This document shows positions 1 to 6,531 of a DNA stretch of 64,000 nt, in pieces. Within the stretch, counting starts at the first letter, position 1; every line of letters begins with the position of its first letter. Source of the DNA: JADFMN01 sp964529975. GTDB lineage: Bacteria > Armatimonadota > Fimbriimonadia > Fimbriimonadales > Fimbriimonadaceae. Location of the stretch: positions 1 through 64,000 of the forward strand of contig CAZGXW010000004.1 of assembly GCA_964529975.1 (NCBI GenBank), written 5' to 3'. The notes below the pieces were generated by a model. The model searched no databases. It worked only from the letters and a program-made list of their open reading frames with translations, and was not told where the DNA came from. Both the position numbers and the translations under genes were made by a program.

Positions 1-190
1 ATCGCAGCCGAACTTCGTCGCGGAGCAGTTCACGGGCAACCCGGGCCGCTACGTCACGGTCGACGAGACGGTCGCTTCGTTCAAGGAACTGGTAGCGGGC
101 AACCTCGACCACATTCCGGAACAGGCGTTCCTCTATTGCGGCGGACTGGACGACGTGCACGAGAAGGCCAGGAAACTCCAGGCGGTCTAA
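1..190 (+). CDS. atpD: F1F0 ATP synthase beta subunit, C-terminal end (partial)
   Basis: The window opens inside this gene. The frame starting at base 2 reads SQPNFVAEQFTG and stops at TAA 188-190, giving the last 62 or so residues of the catalytic beta subunit of the F1 head. The VAEQFTG stretch followed by a helical tail ending EKARKL is typical of the family. atpC begins three bases later, the standard atpD-atpC order at the 3' end of an atp operon, so the rest of the operon should lie upstream of the window. Nothing unusual is seen in the visible part. Confidence 0.95.
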   Translation, partial: SQPNFVAEQFTGNPGRYVTVDETVASFKELVAGNLDHIPEQAFLYCGGLDDVHEKARKLQAV

Positions 191-193
191 CCG

Positions 194-598
194 GTGGCGA
201 AGGCGTTCAAATTGTCGGTGGTCGCGCCAGACCGCACCGTGTTCGAAGACATGGTGCAGAGCGCGATCGTGCCCGGCGAGCGCGGCTACATGGGCGTCAT
301 GTGTGACCACGAGCCCTCGATCGTCGCGCTGAAGACGGGGATCGTCGAATACGTCGACGAGTCGAACCAGCGTCACTACGTGACGATCAGCGGCGGGTTC
401 CTCGAGGTCGGCGGCGCGTCGGCGATCGTCCTCGCGGACACGGCGGAGCGGTCGACGGAGATCGACCTCTCGCGCGCCGAACGGGCGCTCGAAGAGGCGC
501 GGCGCGCGCTGAGGGGCGAGGACACCAATGTGACCTCGGACCAAGCCGCCCACGAACTCGAACGGGCCATGAACCGCATCAAGGCTGCGAAGCGTTAA
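194..598 (+). CDS. atpC: F1F0 ATP synthase epsilon subunit
   Basis: A 134-residue protein with a GTG start three bases after the atpD stop. Epsilon belongs to the central stalk of F1 and couples rotation to catalysis; its C-terminal helices can inhibit ATP hydrolysis. The N-terminal half (about 1-85) shows the expected beta-sandwich pattern, including FKLSVVAPDRTVFE and the GYMGVMCDHEP loop. The C-terminal part (about 88-134) is a charged helical hairpin (ERALEEARRAL, HELERAMNRIKAAKR). Length is normal. It is the last gene of the atp operon, since the next gene has its own leader. Confidence 0.95.
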   Translation: MAKAFKLSVVAPDRTVFEDMVQSAIVPGERGYMGVMCDHEPSIVALKTGIVEYVDESNQRHYVTISGGFLEVGGASAIVLADTAERSTEIDLSRAERALEEARRALRGEDTNVTSDQAAHELERAMNRIKAAKR

Positions 599-622
599 AG
601 CCCCGGCGTGTCCGGTACACTT

Positions 623-642
623 CCTTCCAATAATCAGGAAGG
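623..642 (+). promoter_or_regulatory. Hairpin that covers the ribosome-binding site of the next gene
   Basis: CCTTCC (623-628) and GGAAGG (637-642) form a six-base-pair stem with an eight-base loop. The 3' arm is the Shine-Dalgarno sequence GGAAGGG placed just before the ATG at 646, so the hairpin would hide the ribosome-binding site. A TACACT box at 615-620 could be the -10 of a promoter. The structure is seen; a regulatory role is inferred. Confidence 0.4.
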
Positions 643-645
643 GAT

Positions 646-2058
646 ATGGCACGGACGCTCGCCCTACCACTGATCGCTTTGGCAATCGCCGCGCCTGCGG
701 CGACGGCGCCCACGTTCAAGCGCGACCCCCTCTTCTCTGACGAAGAGCGCGCCGCGATCCTAGCCTACTGGTCCGAGCCCGGACGCTACGAAGCCGCTCC
801 GGCCGTAGATGCCAAAGGGGCGAAGAAATGGGTGGCGAGGTACACGTCGCAAGGCTCGATCTGGATCCGCGAACTCTATCGCCTGCGCGCAGACGGCAAA
901 GTGATCCCCACCAAGACGCCCGAGGCACAGAACGAGCAGCAACGCAAATGGGATGCGTGGGTCGAGGCGAGGTGCCAGTTGGACAAATGGCAAGCCGAGC
1001 AAGACGCGGCCAAGAACCTAGCGATCGAACTCGGACTTGCTGAGCCCACACAGCCGACGCGAGAGCGGCCCGCAGACCCCGGCGAAATGCCGAGCGACCT
1101 TCTCGAGGTCTTGCCTCCTCCGCCTGCGTTCTATGCGGCGGTCGTGCCTTACGTCCACAGCGTCGCGTTTGAGGACGATGCCGTGACCTATGAGGACAAC
1201 GTCACCGTGCCGCACAAGTACGCTTACTACCGCTTCGAGCAGGGCGTGCGCAGCGGAGGAATCAAGGTCGCGGACCGCGCCGCGCCGTACATCGCCTTGC
1301 TCTTGGAAAGGGCCGAGATCGGTGAGACCGAGCGCAAGGTGTTCAGCGCGGTCTCGCTGTTGGAAGGCGGTTTCGATTCGGTCAACACGTACGACACGGG
1401 CTTCGTGTCGGTGGGGTTCATACAGTTCGCCTCGCTCTCGACGGGGTCAGGCTCGCTCGGCGCCGTGCTTCTCTCGATGAAGACGAAGGCGCCCGAGGCG
1501 TTCCAGGAGCACTTCCGGCGTTTCGGAGTGGACGTCACCGGTGACGGCTTCCTCGCCGTCCTCGATCCGACGACGGGAGTGGAGGCCGTGGGCCCAGAGG
1601 CGAACAAGAGGATCATCGCCGACAAGCGCTTGGTCGCGGTGTTTCAAAGGGCTGGGAGGCTGAGCACAGACTTCAACGTCGCGCAACTCGCGACCGCGAA
1701 GCAACTCTATTATCCGATCGACGACGTACTGCGCGTCGAGTTTGGGGGGAAGGTCTTGACCTGCAGGGTGCGTGAAGTGTTCAAGAGCGAGGCGGGCCTA
1801 GCGACGCTCATGGACCGCAAGGTGAACACCGGCAGATTGGAGCCACTTGGCGAGTACCTCTACGACCTCGTCGCCCAGACGGGGATCACCGACCTGAAGG
1901 AGGCGAGTAAGTGGGAGTGGGCGCTCACTCGGGCGATGGCCTATCGCGTGAACTACCTCGACCTCGCGACGCTCTCACAGCCGGCCAGACTGGACATCGC
2001 GCTCAGCCGAGGCAGCAACCCCCGCGACAAGCGGGGTGGGGGAGGGGGAGAGGAGTAG
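646..2058 (+). CDS. Secreted lysozyme-like protein of unknown specificity
   Basis: 470 residues with an N-terminal signal peptide (about 1-21, cleavage near ATA/PTF). A proline-rich linker at about 132-162 precedes a C-terminal domain. There, residues 230-262 (LLEGGFDSVNTYD, then VSVGFIQFAS) resemble the region around the catalytic glutamate of lysozyme-superfamily or chitosanase-like hydrolases, with Glu240 the best candidate acid. That would place it in the envelope acting on peptidoglycan or another glycan; the assignment is a motif-level inference. The extreme C-terminus (GGGGGEE) and the stop codon are made of a purine-rich repeat, so the reading frame has probably run into an intergenic repeat. 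The strong GGAAGGG ribosome-binding site supports the start. Confidence 0.75.
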   Translation: MARTLALPLIALAIAAPAATAPTFKRDPLFSDEERAAILAYWSEPGRYEAAPAVDAKGAKKWVARYTSQGSIWIRELYRLRADGKVIPTKTPEAQNEQQRKWDAWVEARCQLDKWQAEQDAAKNLAIELGLAEPTQPTRERPADPGEMPSDLLEVLPPPPAFYAAVVPYVHSVAFEDDAVTYEDNVTVPHKYAYYRFEQGVRSGGIKVADRAAPYIALLLERAEIGETERKVFSAVSLLEGGFDSVNTYDTGFVSVGFIQFASLSTGSGSLGAVLLSMKTKAPEAFQEHFRRFGVDVTGDGFLAVLDPTTGVEAVGPEANKRIIADKRLVAVFQRAGRLSTDFNVAQLATAKQLYYPIDDVLRVEFGGKVLTCRVREVFKSEAGLATLMDRKVNTGRLEPLGEYLYDLVAQTGITDLKEASKWEWALTRAMAYRVNYLDLATLSQPARLDIALSRGSNPRDKRGGGGGEE

Positions 2059-2084
2059 GGAGCAGGGAGTAGGGAGTAGGGAGT
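2035..2084 (+). repeat. Purine-rich G-tract with four tandem heptamers
   Basis: A G-rich run (2035-2055) leads into four tandem copies of the heptamer TAGGGAG/CAGGGAG at 2056-2083. The stop codon of the preceding gene lies in the first copy. At least eight runs of three or more G make a quadruplex on this strand plausible. It resembles the other G-rich elements at 27396, 56894 and 57427. A related inverted repeat follows about 400 bases downstream. Confidence 0.6.
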
Positions 2085-2161
2085 CCGTGCCCCAAACCTC
2101 CGACCCTCCTGTGGACAACTCTCCGCTTCAAACCTGGCCGCTGTCCCGTCCCTTCAGTCGC

Positions 2162-2452
2162 ATGGAAGCGGGAATCTGCGGAAACCTGTGGGAGTACAAC
2201 CTCTCCCGCGTCGTGGTGATCGACGTAACGGACGACTACCGGTTCATGCAACCCCCGATGCCGTCGGAGTGCTATCCCGTCCTAAAGGAGGTCTGGGTGC
2301 CGACCTATGAACTCATGCGCGACGTCAAGGGACGGTCGCTGATGGACGGCTACCTCTACGACTGGCACGAATCGCCGGTCGAAGCCTTCGGAACCTGGTA
2401 CATCGGCGTCGTCCATTCTGCAATGTTGCTCGCAGAAGAAGCGACTGGATAG
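2162..2452 (+). CDS. Hypothetical protein
   Basis: An open frame that could start at 2036, but its first 42 residues would be translated purine repeat and would overlap the previous gene. The ATG at 2162 is more credible and gives 96 residues: MEAGICGNLWEYN, then VVVIDVTDDYRFMQPPMP and a C-terminus ending AMLLAEEATG. No signal peptide, membrane segment or family is recognised. Composition is protein-like and the codon third positions are GC-rich, but the gene remains doubtful. Confidence 0.45.
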   Translation: MEAGICGNLWEYNLSRVVVIDVTDDYRFMQPPMPSECYPVLKEVWVPTYELMRDVKGRSLMDGYLYDWHESPVEAFGTWYIGVVHSAMLLAEEATG

Positions 2453-2455
2453 ATT

Positions 2456-2515
2456 GGGGGAGTAAGGAGTGGGAAATGGGCTTCTAGACCGCCACTCCCA
2501 ACTCCTTCCTCCGAG
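2456..2515. terminator. Imperfect inverted repeat between converging genes
   Basis: GGGGGAGTAAGGAGTGGGA (2456-2474) is nearly complementary to CCACTCCCAACTCCTTCCTCC-type sequence at 2493-2515. This gives a long imperfect hairpin between the plus-strand hypothetical gene and minus-strand flgM. A bidirectional terminator role is inferred from position; there is no clear T-tract. Confidence 0.4.
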
Positions 2516-2518
2516 GCC

Positions 2519-2785
2519 TTACTTGATCCCGTCCGCGATGGCGCGGCGCACCATGGCGTCTGCGATCTCTTCGCCCGTGGGGTTGTACTCGCCGGCCTCG
2601 ATGCGGGCCTTGAGTTCGGCGATCATGTCCTCTCGGTCGGGCATGTCGGCGACCTTGTGGGTGATCTCCTGGATGAGGGCCTTGTCGGTCAGTTTGATGA
2701 CGGCAGCGTCGATCTGGGCCGACTCGGGAGTGATGGAGCCGCCGGACTCGGCGACCTTCTTGAGTTGATCGTTAGAGATTTTCAC
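2519..2785 (-). CDS. flgM: Anti-sigma-28 factor FlgM
   Basis: Starting at the GTG at 2785, which has AAGAAGG seven bases upstream, this encodes 88 residues. The C-terminal half (VADMPDREDMIAELKARIEA, then GEYNPTGEEIADAMVRRAI) is the FlgM sigma-binding helix pattern: 'R...I.ELK..I..G.Y....E.IA..M'. FlgM binds and holds FliA until the hook-basal body is complete and FlgM is exported. Family length is 85-100, so it is full length. The frame stays open upstream to 3073, but that part overlaps the riboswitch and promoter and is not expected to be translated. FliA itself is encoded at 32974-33759. Confidence 0.85.
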   Translation of the reverse strand: MKISNDQLKKVAESGGSITPESAQIDAAVIKLTDKALIQEITHKVADMPDREDMIAELKARIEAGEYNPTGEEIADAMVRRAIADGIK

Positions 2786-2812
2786 GATAGACCTTCTTGA
2801 GATGGCCTTGCT

Positions 2813-2888
2813 CCAGGCAACCCGGCTGTCTGCGTGAGACCCGTGGCTTTGCGTGATCGGGGTCGCCCCCGTCGTGCCCTGTTTCTGG
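2813..2888 (-). promoter_or_regulatory. Cyclic-di-GMP-I (GEMM-I) riboswitch in the flgM leader
   Basis: Read on the minus strand from 2888, the leader shows the GEMM-I landmarks in order. There is a CCAG P1 strand and CAGGGCA, then a GC stem capped by a GCGA (GNRA) tetraloop, then ACGCAAAGCC. A second stem follows (GGGTCT ... AGAC), leading into AGCCGGGTTGCC and the closing CTGG of P1. These include the conserved tetraloop, its receptor region and the ligand-pocket sequence. The aptamer ends 27 bases before the flgM GTG, so it would act on flgM expression. Recognition is from the remembered consensus, not a covariance-model search. Whether the ligand turns expression on or off cannot be read with confidence. 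Confidence 0.85.
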
Positions 2889-2912
2889 CCCGACCTATCG
2901 TCTCTGGTTTGT

Positions 2913-2940
2913 ATAACGGCAGGTTCTCTCCAGTTCTTTA
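2913..2940 (-). promoter_or_regulatory. Probable sigma-28 (FliA) promoter for flgM
   Basis: On the minus strand TAAAGAA (TAAA at 2940-2937) is followed after 16 bases by GCCGTTAT (2920-2913). The FliA consensus is TAAA-N15-GCCGATAA, so both boxes match well. The start would fall near 2906, giving a leader of about 120 bases that contains the riboswitch. Confidence 0.65.
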
Positions 2941-3003
2941 GGGTGGTCGGGTCGTTTTTTGGGCGGTAAGTCAGGGCTGCCGGGCTCAGGTTCAGCGACC
3001 CAG

Positions 3004-3009
3004 TAGAAT
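3004..3009 (+). promoter_or_regulatory. Candidate -10 box for hmgA
   Basis: TAGAAT lies 17 bases before the hmgA ATG, so any leader would be only about 10 bases. No convincing -35 box is seen. Confidence 0.4.
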
Positions 3010-3026
3010 AGTCGGCACAAGGCGCC

Positions 3027-4220
3027 ATGTTTAGATACGTCCGACTCGGCCAGTTGCCCCGGAAGAAGCACATCCAGTTCCGCCAGCCCGACGGCTCGCT
3101 CTATGCCGAGCAGTTGTTCAGCACGGTCGGGTTCGAAGGCCCGATGTCCACGATGTACCACATCAACTTGCCGACCGAGTGCAAGTCGTTCCAAGACATG
3201 GGCGAGTGCAAGCCGACGTACCTGACCGCAGAGCCCTTGCGCCACAGGCACCTGCGCACGCAGGACATGAAGCCCCGTGGAGACGCGATCACGGGCCGGG
3301 TGCCGATCCTGGGCAACCAAGACGCGATCTGGAACCAACTCGTGATCGGCGAGCAGATGGCGCGGTTCTTCAAGAATTCCGAGGCGGACGAGATCCTGTT
3401 CGTCCACGACGGCACAGGCACGCTCGAAACAATGTGGGGCGACGTCGAGGTGCGCGAGGGCGACTACCTGGTCATCCCTCGCGGCACGATCTGGAAGATC
3501 CGGTTCGACAAACTGCCTGTGCGCATGCTCACGATCGAGTCCCACGGTGCGGTCACCACTCCCGGCAGGTACCGCAACGAGTACGGTCAACTTCTGGAGC
3601 ACGCGCCGTACAGCGAGCGTGACTTCCGTGCCCCGCACGAACTGAAGACATACGACGAGAAGGGCGACTTCGAGGTCGTCGTGAAGGCGCGCGGCCGATA
3701 CACCTTGTACGTGTACCCCTACCACCCGTTCGACATCGTCGGCTGGGACGGCTTCGTGTACCCCATGGCGTTCAACATCATGGACTTTCAACCGATCACG
3801 GGTCGCAGCCACATGCCGCCTCCCGCGCACCAAACCTTCCGCGGACACAACTTCGTTGTGTGCTCGTTCTGTCCGCGCATGCTCGACTGGGATCCTGAGG
3901 CGATCGTCGTGCCGTACAACCACTCCAACGTGGACAGCGACGAGATCATGTACTACGTGAACAGCAAGTACAAAGCGCGCAAGGGGATCGAAGAGGGTTC
4001 GATCACGGTGCACCCGCTCGGCATCCCGCACGGCCCACAGCCCGGAACGCCGGAGAAGACGATCGGAATGAAGTTCACCGAGGAGGTCGTGGTGATGATG
4101 GACACGTTCCACCCACTCTGGCTGACCAAAGAGGCGGTCGAGATCGAGGACCCCAACTACTGGAAGAGTTGGCAGACGCACGACGCGGGCGACGCCCCGG
4201 TCGCGATCGCACAGGAATAG
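3027..4220 (+). CDS. hmgA: Homogentisate 1,2-dioxygenase
   Basis: 397 residues. The enzyme opens the ring of homogentisate with O2 to give maleylacetoacetate in phenylalanine/tyrosine breakdown, using non-haem Fe(II) in the cytoplasm. Family signatures are MSTMYHINLP near residue 40, the cupin-like HDGTGTLETMWG segment, and GRSHMPPPAHQTFRGHNF. A metal-site region contains His299, Glu306 and His335 (HPLGIPHGPQPG); these are likely iron ligands but were not aligned. Length is slightly below the 430-450 of proteobacterial enzymes. maiA and fahA are not adjacent. The next gene starts one base after the stop. Confidence 0.88.
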   Translation: MFRYVRLGQLPRKKHIQFRQPDGSLYAEQLFSTVGFEGPMSTMYHINLPTECKSFQDMGECKPTYLTAEPLRHRHLRTQDMKPRGDAITGRVPILGNQDAIWNQLVIGEQMARFFKNSEADEILFVHDGTGTLETMWGDVEVREGDYLVIPRGTIWKIRFDKLPVRMLTIESHGAVTTPGRYRNEYGQLLEHAPYSERDFRAPHELKTYDEKGDFEVVVKARGRYTLYVYPYHPFDIVGWDGFVYPMAFNIMDFQPITGRSHMPPPAHQTFRGHNFVVCSFCPRMLDWDPEAIVVPYNHSNVDSDEIMYYVNSKYKARKGIEEGSITVHPLGIPHGPQPGTPEKTIGMKFTEEVVVMMDTFHPLWLTKEAVEIEDPNYWKSWQTHDAGDAPVAIAQE

Positions 4221-4221
4221 C

Positions 4222-4689
4222 ATGGACAAAGAAGCGTTTCGCGCACGTGCCCTTGTGGCCTTCCCCACCGAGGACCCACCCGCAGAGGTTGTCAGTGACC
4301 TGGCCCGCGAGGTCCATAGTGACGCCTCGCAGATCGAGCGCGCGCTCATGGGGCAGGCTTGGACCGCCGTGCCGCAGAAGGTCCTTGAGGACCGCGCTAA
4401 AGACATCGTGGCGCTGAGCGTTTCCGCGTTCGTGTACTACGTCCCCGCCTTCCTGTGCGCCGCAGTGAACAACCCGGAGAGCGACGCGGCGACCTACGCG
4501 ATGTACGCGCTGTGCCCGCTCGGGAACTTCGACACGTTCGACAAGACGACCTGTGCGCTGTTCACGCCACAGCAAGCGGCCGTCGTGGCAGCGTTCTTGG
4601 CGTTCCTGAGAGACGAGCCGTCGTTCACGCTGTTCGTCGAAGAGATGAAGCCCGGGCTCGAACTTTGGAAGCGGCGCTCAGCGGGCTAG
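4222..4689 (+). CDS. Hypothetical protein (DUF6714-like)
   Basis: 155 residues starting at an ATG one base after the hmgA stop, so probably co-transcribed. The pattern W46-VP-VLEDRAKDIVALSVSAF-VYYVPAFL recalls DUF6714 proteins, which have a Trp-Pro motif followed by 'F.YYLPAYL'; no molecular function is known for them. No signal peptide; the hydrophobic stretch around VYYVPAFLCAAV is probably a buried helix. The stop overlaps the end of motB by four bases on the other strand. Confidence 0.7.
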   Translation: MDKEAFRARALVAFPTEDPPAEVVSDLAREVHSDASQIERALMGQAWTAVPQKVLEDRAKDIVALSVSAFVYYVPAFLCAAVNNPESDAATYAMYALCPLGNFDTFDKTTCALFTPQQAAVVAAFLAFLRDEPSFTLFVEEMKPGLELWKRRSAG

Positions 4690-5573
4690 CCTCGGTTTGC
4701 GGGCTGGCGGACCGAAGGACGGCGGAACACGCCCTCGATCGACTCTCGGAGTTGCGTGCTCGGAAGTTCGTCGATCTGTCTGCTCGCTTCGGTCGCAAAC
4801 GGTAGGAGGATCGTGACCCGCCTGTTACTGAAGTGCGCGGGATCCTTGGGCAGGCGCGGCTTCTGGTCGGCGTACGCCTTTATCGCCTCGATCTGAGGCC
4901 CAGCGACACCGCCCGCTAGCAGCAGCCTGCGCACGGCGTCGGCGCGGTCATGGGAGAGATTGTAGTTGTCGTACCCTTCGCCCACGTACTGGCGGGAGTC
5001 AGTGTGCCCCTCGACGACGAGCGCGTGCCCCGTCTGAGCAAGGATCGGCGCGACCTTGCCGATCACGGACACGGCCTGCGGCCGCACGACCGCTGAACCG
5101 ACCACGAAGAACACCTCGCCGTTCATCTCGCTCTCGATCAGTTCGATCTCGAGCCCCTCGGAAGTGATGGTCGCCGTAATCGCCTGCTTCTCCATGAGTT
5201 CCTTCAACTCGGGGTCTTGCTCGATCTTCTCCACGACGTCCTCACGGATCTCTTGCATCTCGTCCCGGGCCTGCATCTGCTCGCGGACCTCGGCGTTGCC
5301 GAACTCTCCCTCCCTCTGCTTCTTGTTGAACTTCTGCCAGGGCATGATGTGCTGTTCGCCCTTGGGGATCTTCTTGCTAAAGCCTGTGGGGTCTTCGAAG
5401 TACGCCTGGACCAACTGCTTGTCCTCGTCGCTCAGGCTCATGATCCACATGACCATGAAGAACGCCATCATCGCCGTGACGAAGTCGGCGTACGCGACCT
5501 TCCAGGCGCCGCCGTGGTGCCCGTGGCCGTGGACCTTCTTCTTCTTTATGATGATCGGCGTGCCGTCTTGCAT
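4686..5573 (-). CDS. motB: Flagellar motor stator protein MotB
   Basis: 295 residues. MotB and MotA form the stator that uses ion flow to turn the flagellum. Layout: a basic His-rich N-terminus (KKKKVHGHGHH), one membrane helix (about 26-46) containing Asp30 in AYADFVTAMMAFF, the proton-carrying residue, a periplasmic plug and linker, then an OmpA-like peptidoglycan-binding domain (about 165-270) with VVEGHTDS and LSHDRADAVRRLLL. It lies ten bases downstream of motA in the same direction. The tail overlaps the converging hypothetical gene by four bases. Confidence 0.95.
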   Translation of the reverse strand: MQDGTPIIIKKKKVHGHGHHGGAWKVAYADFVTAMMAFFMVMWIMSLSDEDKQLVQAYFEDPTGFSKKIPKGEQHIMPWQKFNKKQREGEFGNAEVREQMQARDEMQEIREDVVEKIEQDPELKELMEKQAITATITSEGLEIELIESEMNGEVFFVVGSAVVRPQAVSVIGKVAPILAQTGHALVVEGHTDSRQYVGEGYDNYNLSHDRADAVRRLLLAGGVAGPQIEAIKAYADQKPRLPKDPAHFSNRRVTILLPFATEASRQIDELPSTQLRESIEGVFRRPSVRQPANRG

Positions 5574-5582
5574 CGCTCTCCG

Positions 5583-6437
5583 CTAGGCCGCCTTGTCCTT
5601 GGCGGCCTTCTCGAGTTCGACGAACCCTGGCCGGACGCTCGGATCGATGTTTCGCCGGGCGAACTCGACGCACGTGATCGGCGACTCGCCGCGCGCGAAA
5701 CTGAACAGCGCATTGCGGATGCAGTTGAGGTACTGGGCCTCGACCCGCACGCGGTTGAGCAAGGCCTTGCTGAGCGGCGCGAACACGATGTAGGCGACAA
5801 AGATGCCCAGGAACGTGCCGACCAGCGCGACGGCGACCGACATGCCGATGGCGCTCGCCTCGCCGCCGATCTTGGCCATCGTCTGGATGACTCCCAAGAC
5901 CGCAGCAACGATTCCCATGGCGGGCATGGCGTCCGCGACGTTTTGAAGCGCGTCGCCGGGCATGCTGTCCTCCTGGTGAGCGGTCTCCAGGTCGATCTCC
6001 ATCATTTCGCTGAGGTCGTGGGGGCCGACCGCGCCGGTCAGCACGACCTTCATGGTGTCGGCGAAGAAACTCACGGCGTGGTGGTTCGACAGGAACGTCG
6101 GGTACTTGCTGATGATGTTCGACTTCTCAGGGTGCTCGACGTGCGACTCGAGGCCGAGCAGTCCCTCCTTCCTAGCGACCGAGAACAACTGGTACATCAT
6201 CTTGAGCAGGTCGATGTACTGCTGCTTCGTGGGCTCGGGTTTGAGGAGCCCCATCGTCGCCTTGATCGTCTGCTTGAAGACTTTGAGCCCGTTCGAGCCG
6301 AGGAAGATGCCGATGGCGCCGCCGAAGATGATGATGAACTCGGTGGGCTGGATCAGAATGCCGATCTGCCCCCCGTGCATAATGTAGCCGAGGAGCACGC
6401 AGATAATGCCGGCGATGATTCCGATGAAAGCGAACAT
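5583..6437 (-). CDS. motA: Flagellar motor stator protein MotA
   Basis: 284 residues of the MotA/PomA family, with four membrane helices: two near the N-terminus (3-50) and two at about 155-205. The cytoplasmic loop carries the conserved HAVSFFADTMKVVLTG-type segment and the ALQNVADAMPAMGIVAAVLG motif with the stator-forming prolines. It is the first gene of the motA-motB operon. The upstream region, shared with divergent mutL, contains a ten-base-pair inverted repeat. In FliA-bearing bacteria these genes are usually sigma-28 dependent; a GCCGACAA box upstream is suggestive but has no good -35. Confidence 0.95.
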   Translation of the reverse strand: MFAFIGIIAGIICVLLGYIMHGGQIGILIQPTEFIIIFGGAIGIFLGSNGLKVFKQTIKATMGLLKPEPTKQQYIDLLKMMYQLFSVARKEGLLGLESHVEHPEKSNIISKYPTFLSNHHAVSFFADTMKVVLTGAVGPHDLSEMMEIDLETAHQEDSMPGDALQNVADAMPAMGIVAAVLGVIQTMAKIGGEASAIGMSVAVALVGTFLGIFVAYIVFAPLSKALLNRVRVEAQYLNCIRNALFSFARGESPITCVEFARRNIDPSVRPGFVELEKAAKDKAA

Positions 6438-6469
6438 CGTTGCAACGGGTTAGGCCGCCACGGCTATCC

Positions 6470-6513
6470 GCAAAGCCGAAGCGTCCGTACCTAGAGAGGA
6501 TTGTCGGCTTTGC
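6470..6513. repeat. Perfect 10-bp inverted repeat between motA and mutL
   Basis: GCAAAGCCGA (6470-6479) is exactly repeated in inverse as TCGGCTTTGC (6504-6513), separated by 24 bases. It lies in the 94-base divergent region between motA and mutL. It could be an operator or the base of an RNA hairpin for either transcript. Confidence 0.6.
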
Positions 6514-6531
6514 CGGCTCGAAAACACACCG

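Noticed and set aside
2895..4406. Long open frame antisense to hmgA
   Set aside because: Repetitive Val/Arg/His/Asp composition typical of the reverse complement of a GC-rich gene; hmgA on the plus strand is clearly real.
5217..6494. Long plus-strand frame across motB and motA
   Set aside because: Leu/Val/Asp/His-rich shadow of the two minus-strand motor genes; no domain.
6500..6511. GCCGACAA on the minus strand as a FliA -10 box for motA
   Set aside because: No acceptable -35; the bases are part of the inverted repeat at 6470-6513.
6440..6520. Second c-di-GMP riboswitch upstream of motA (CCGCAAAGCC seen)
   Set aside because: Only the CGCAAAGCC-like word is present; the tetraloop stem and the AGCCGGGTTGCC part are missing.
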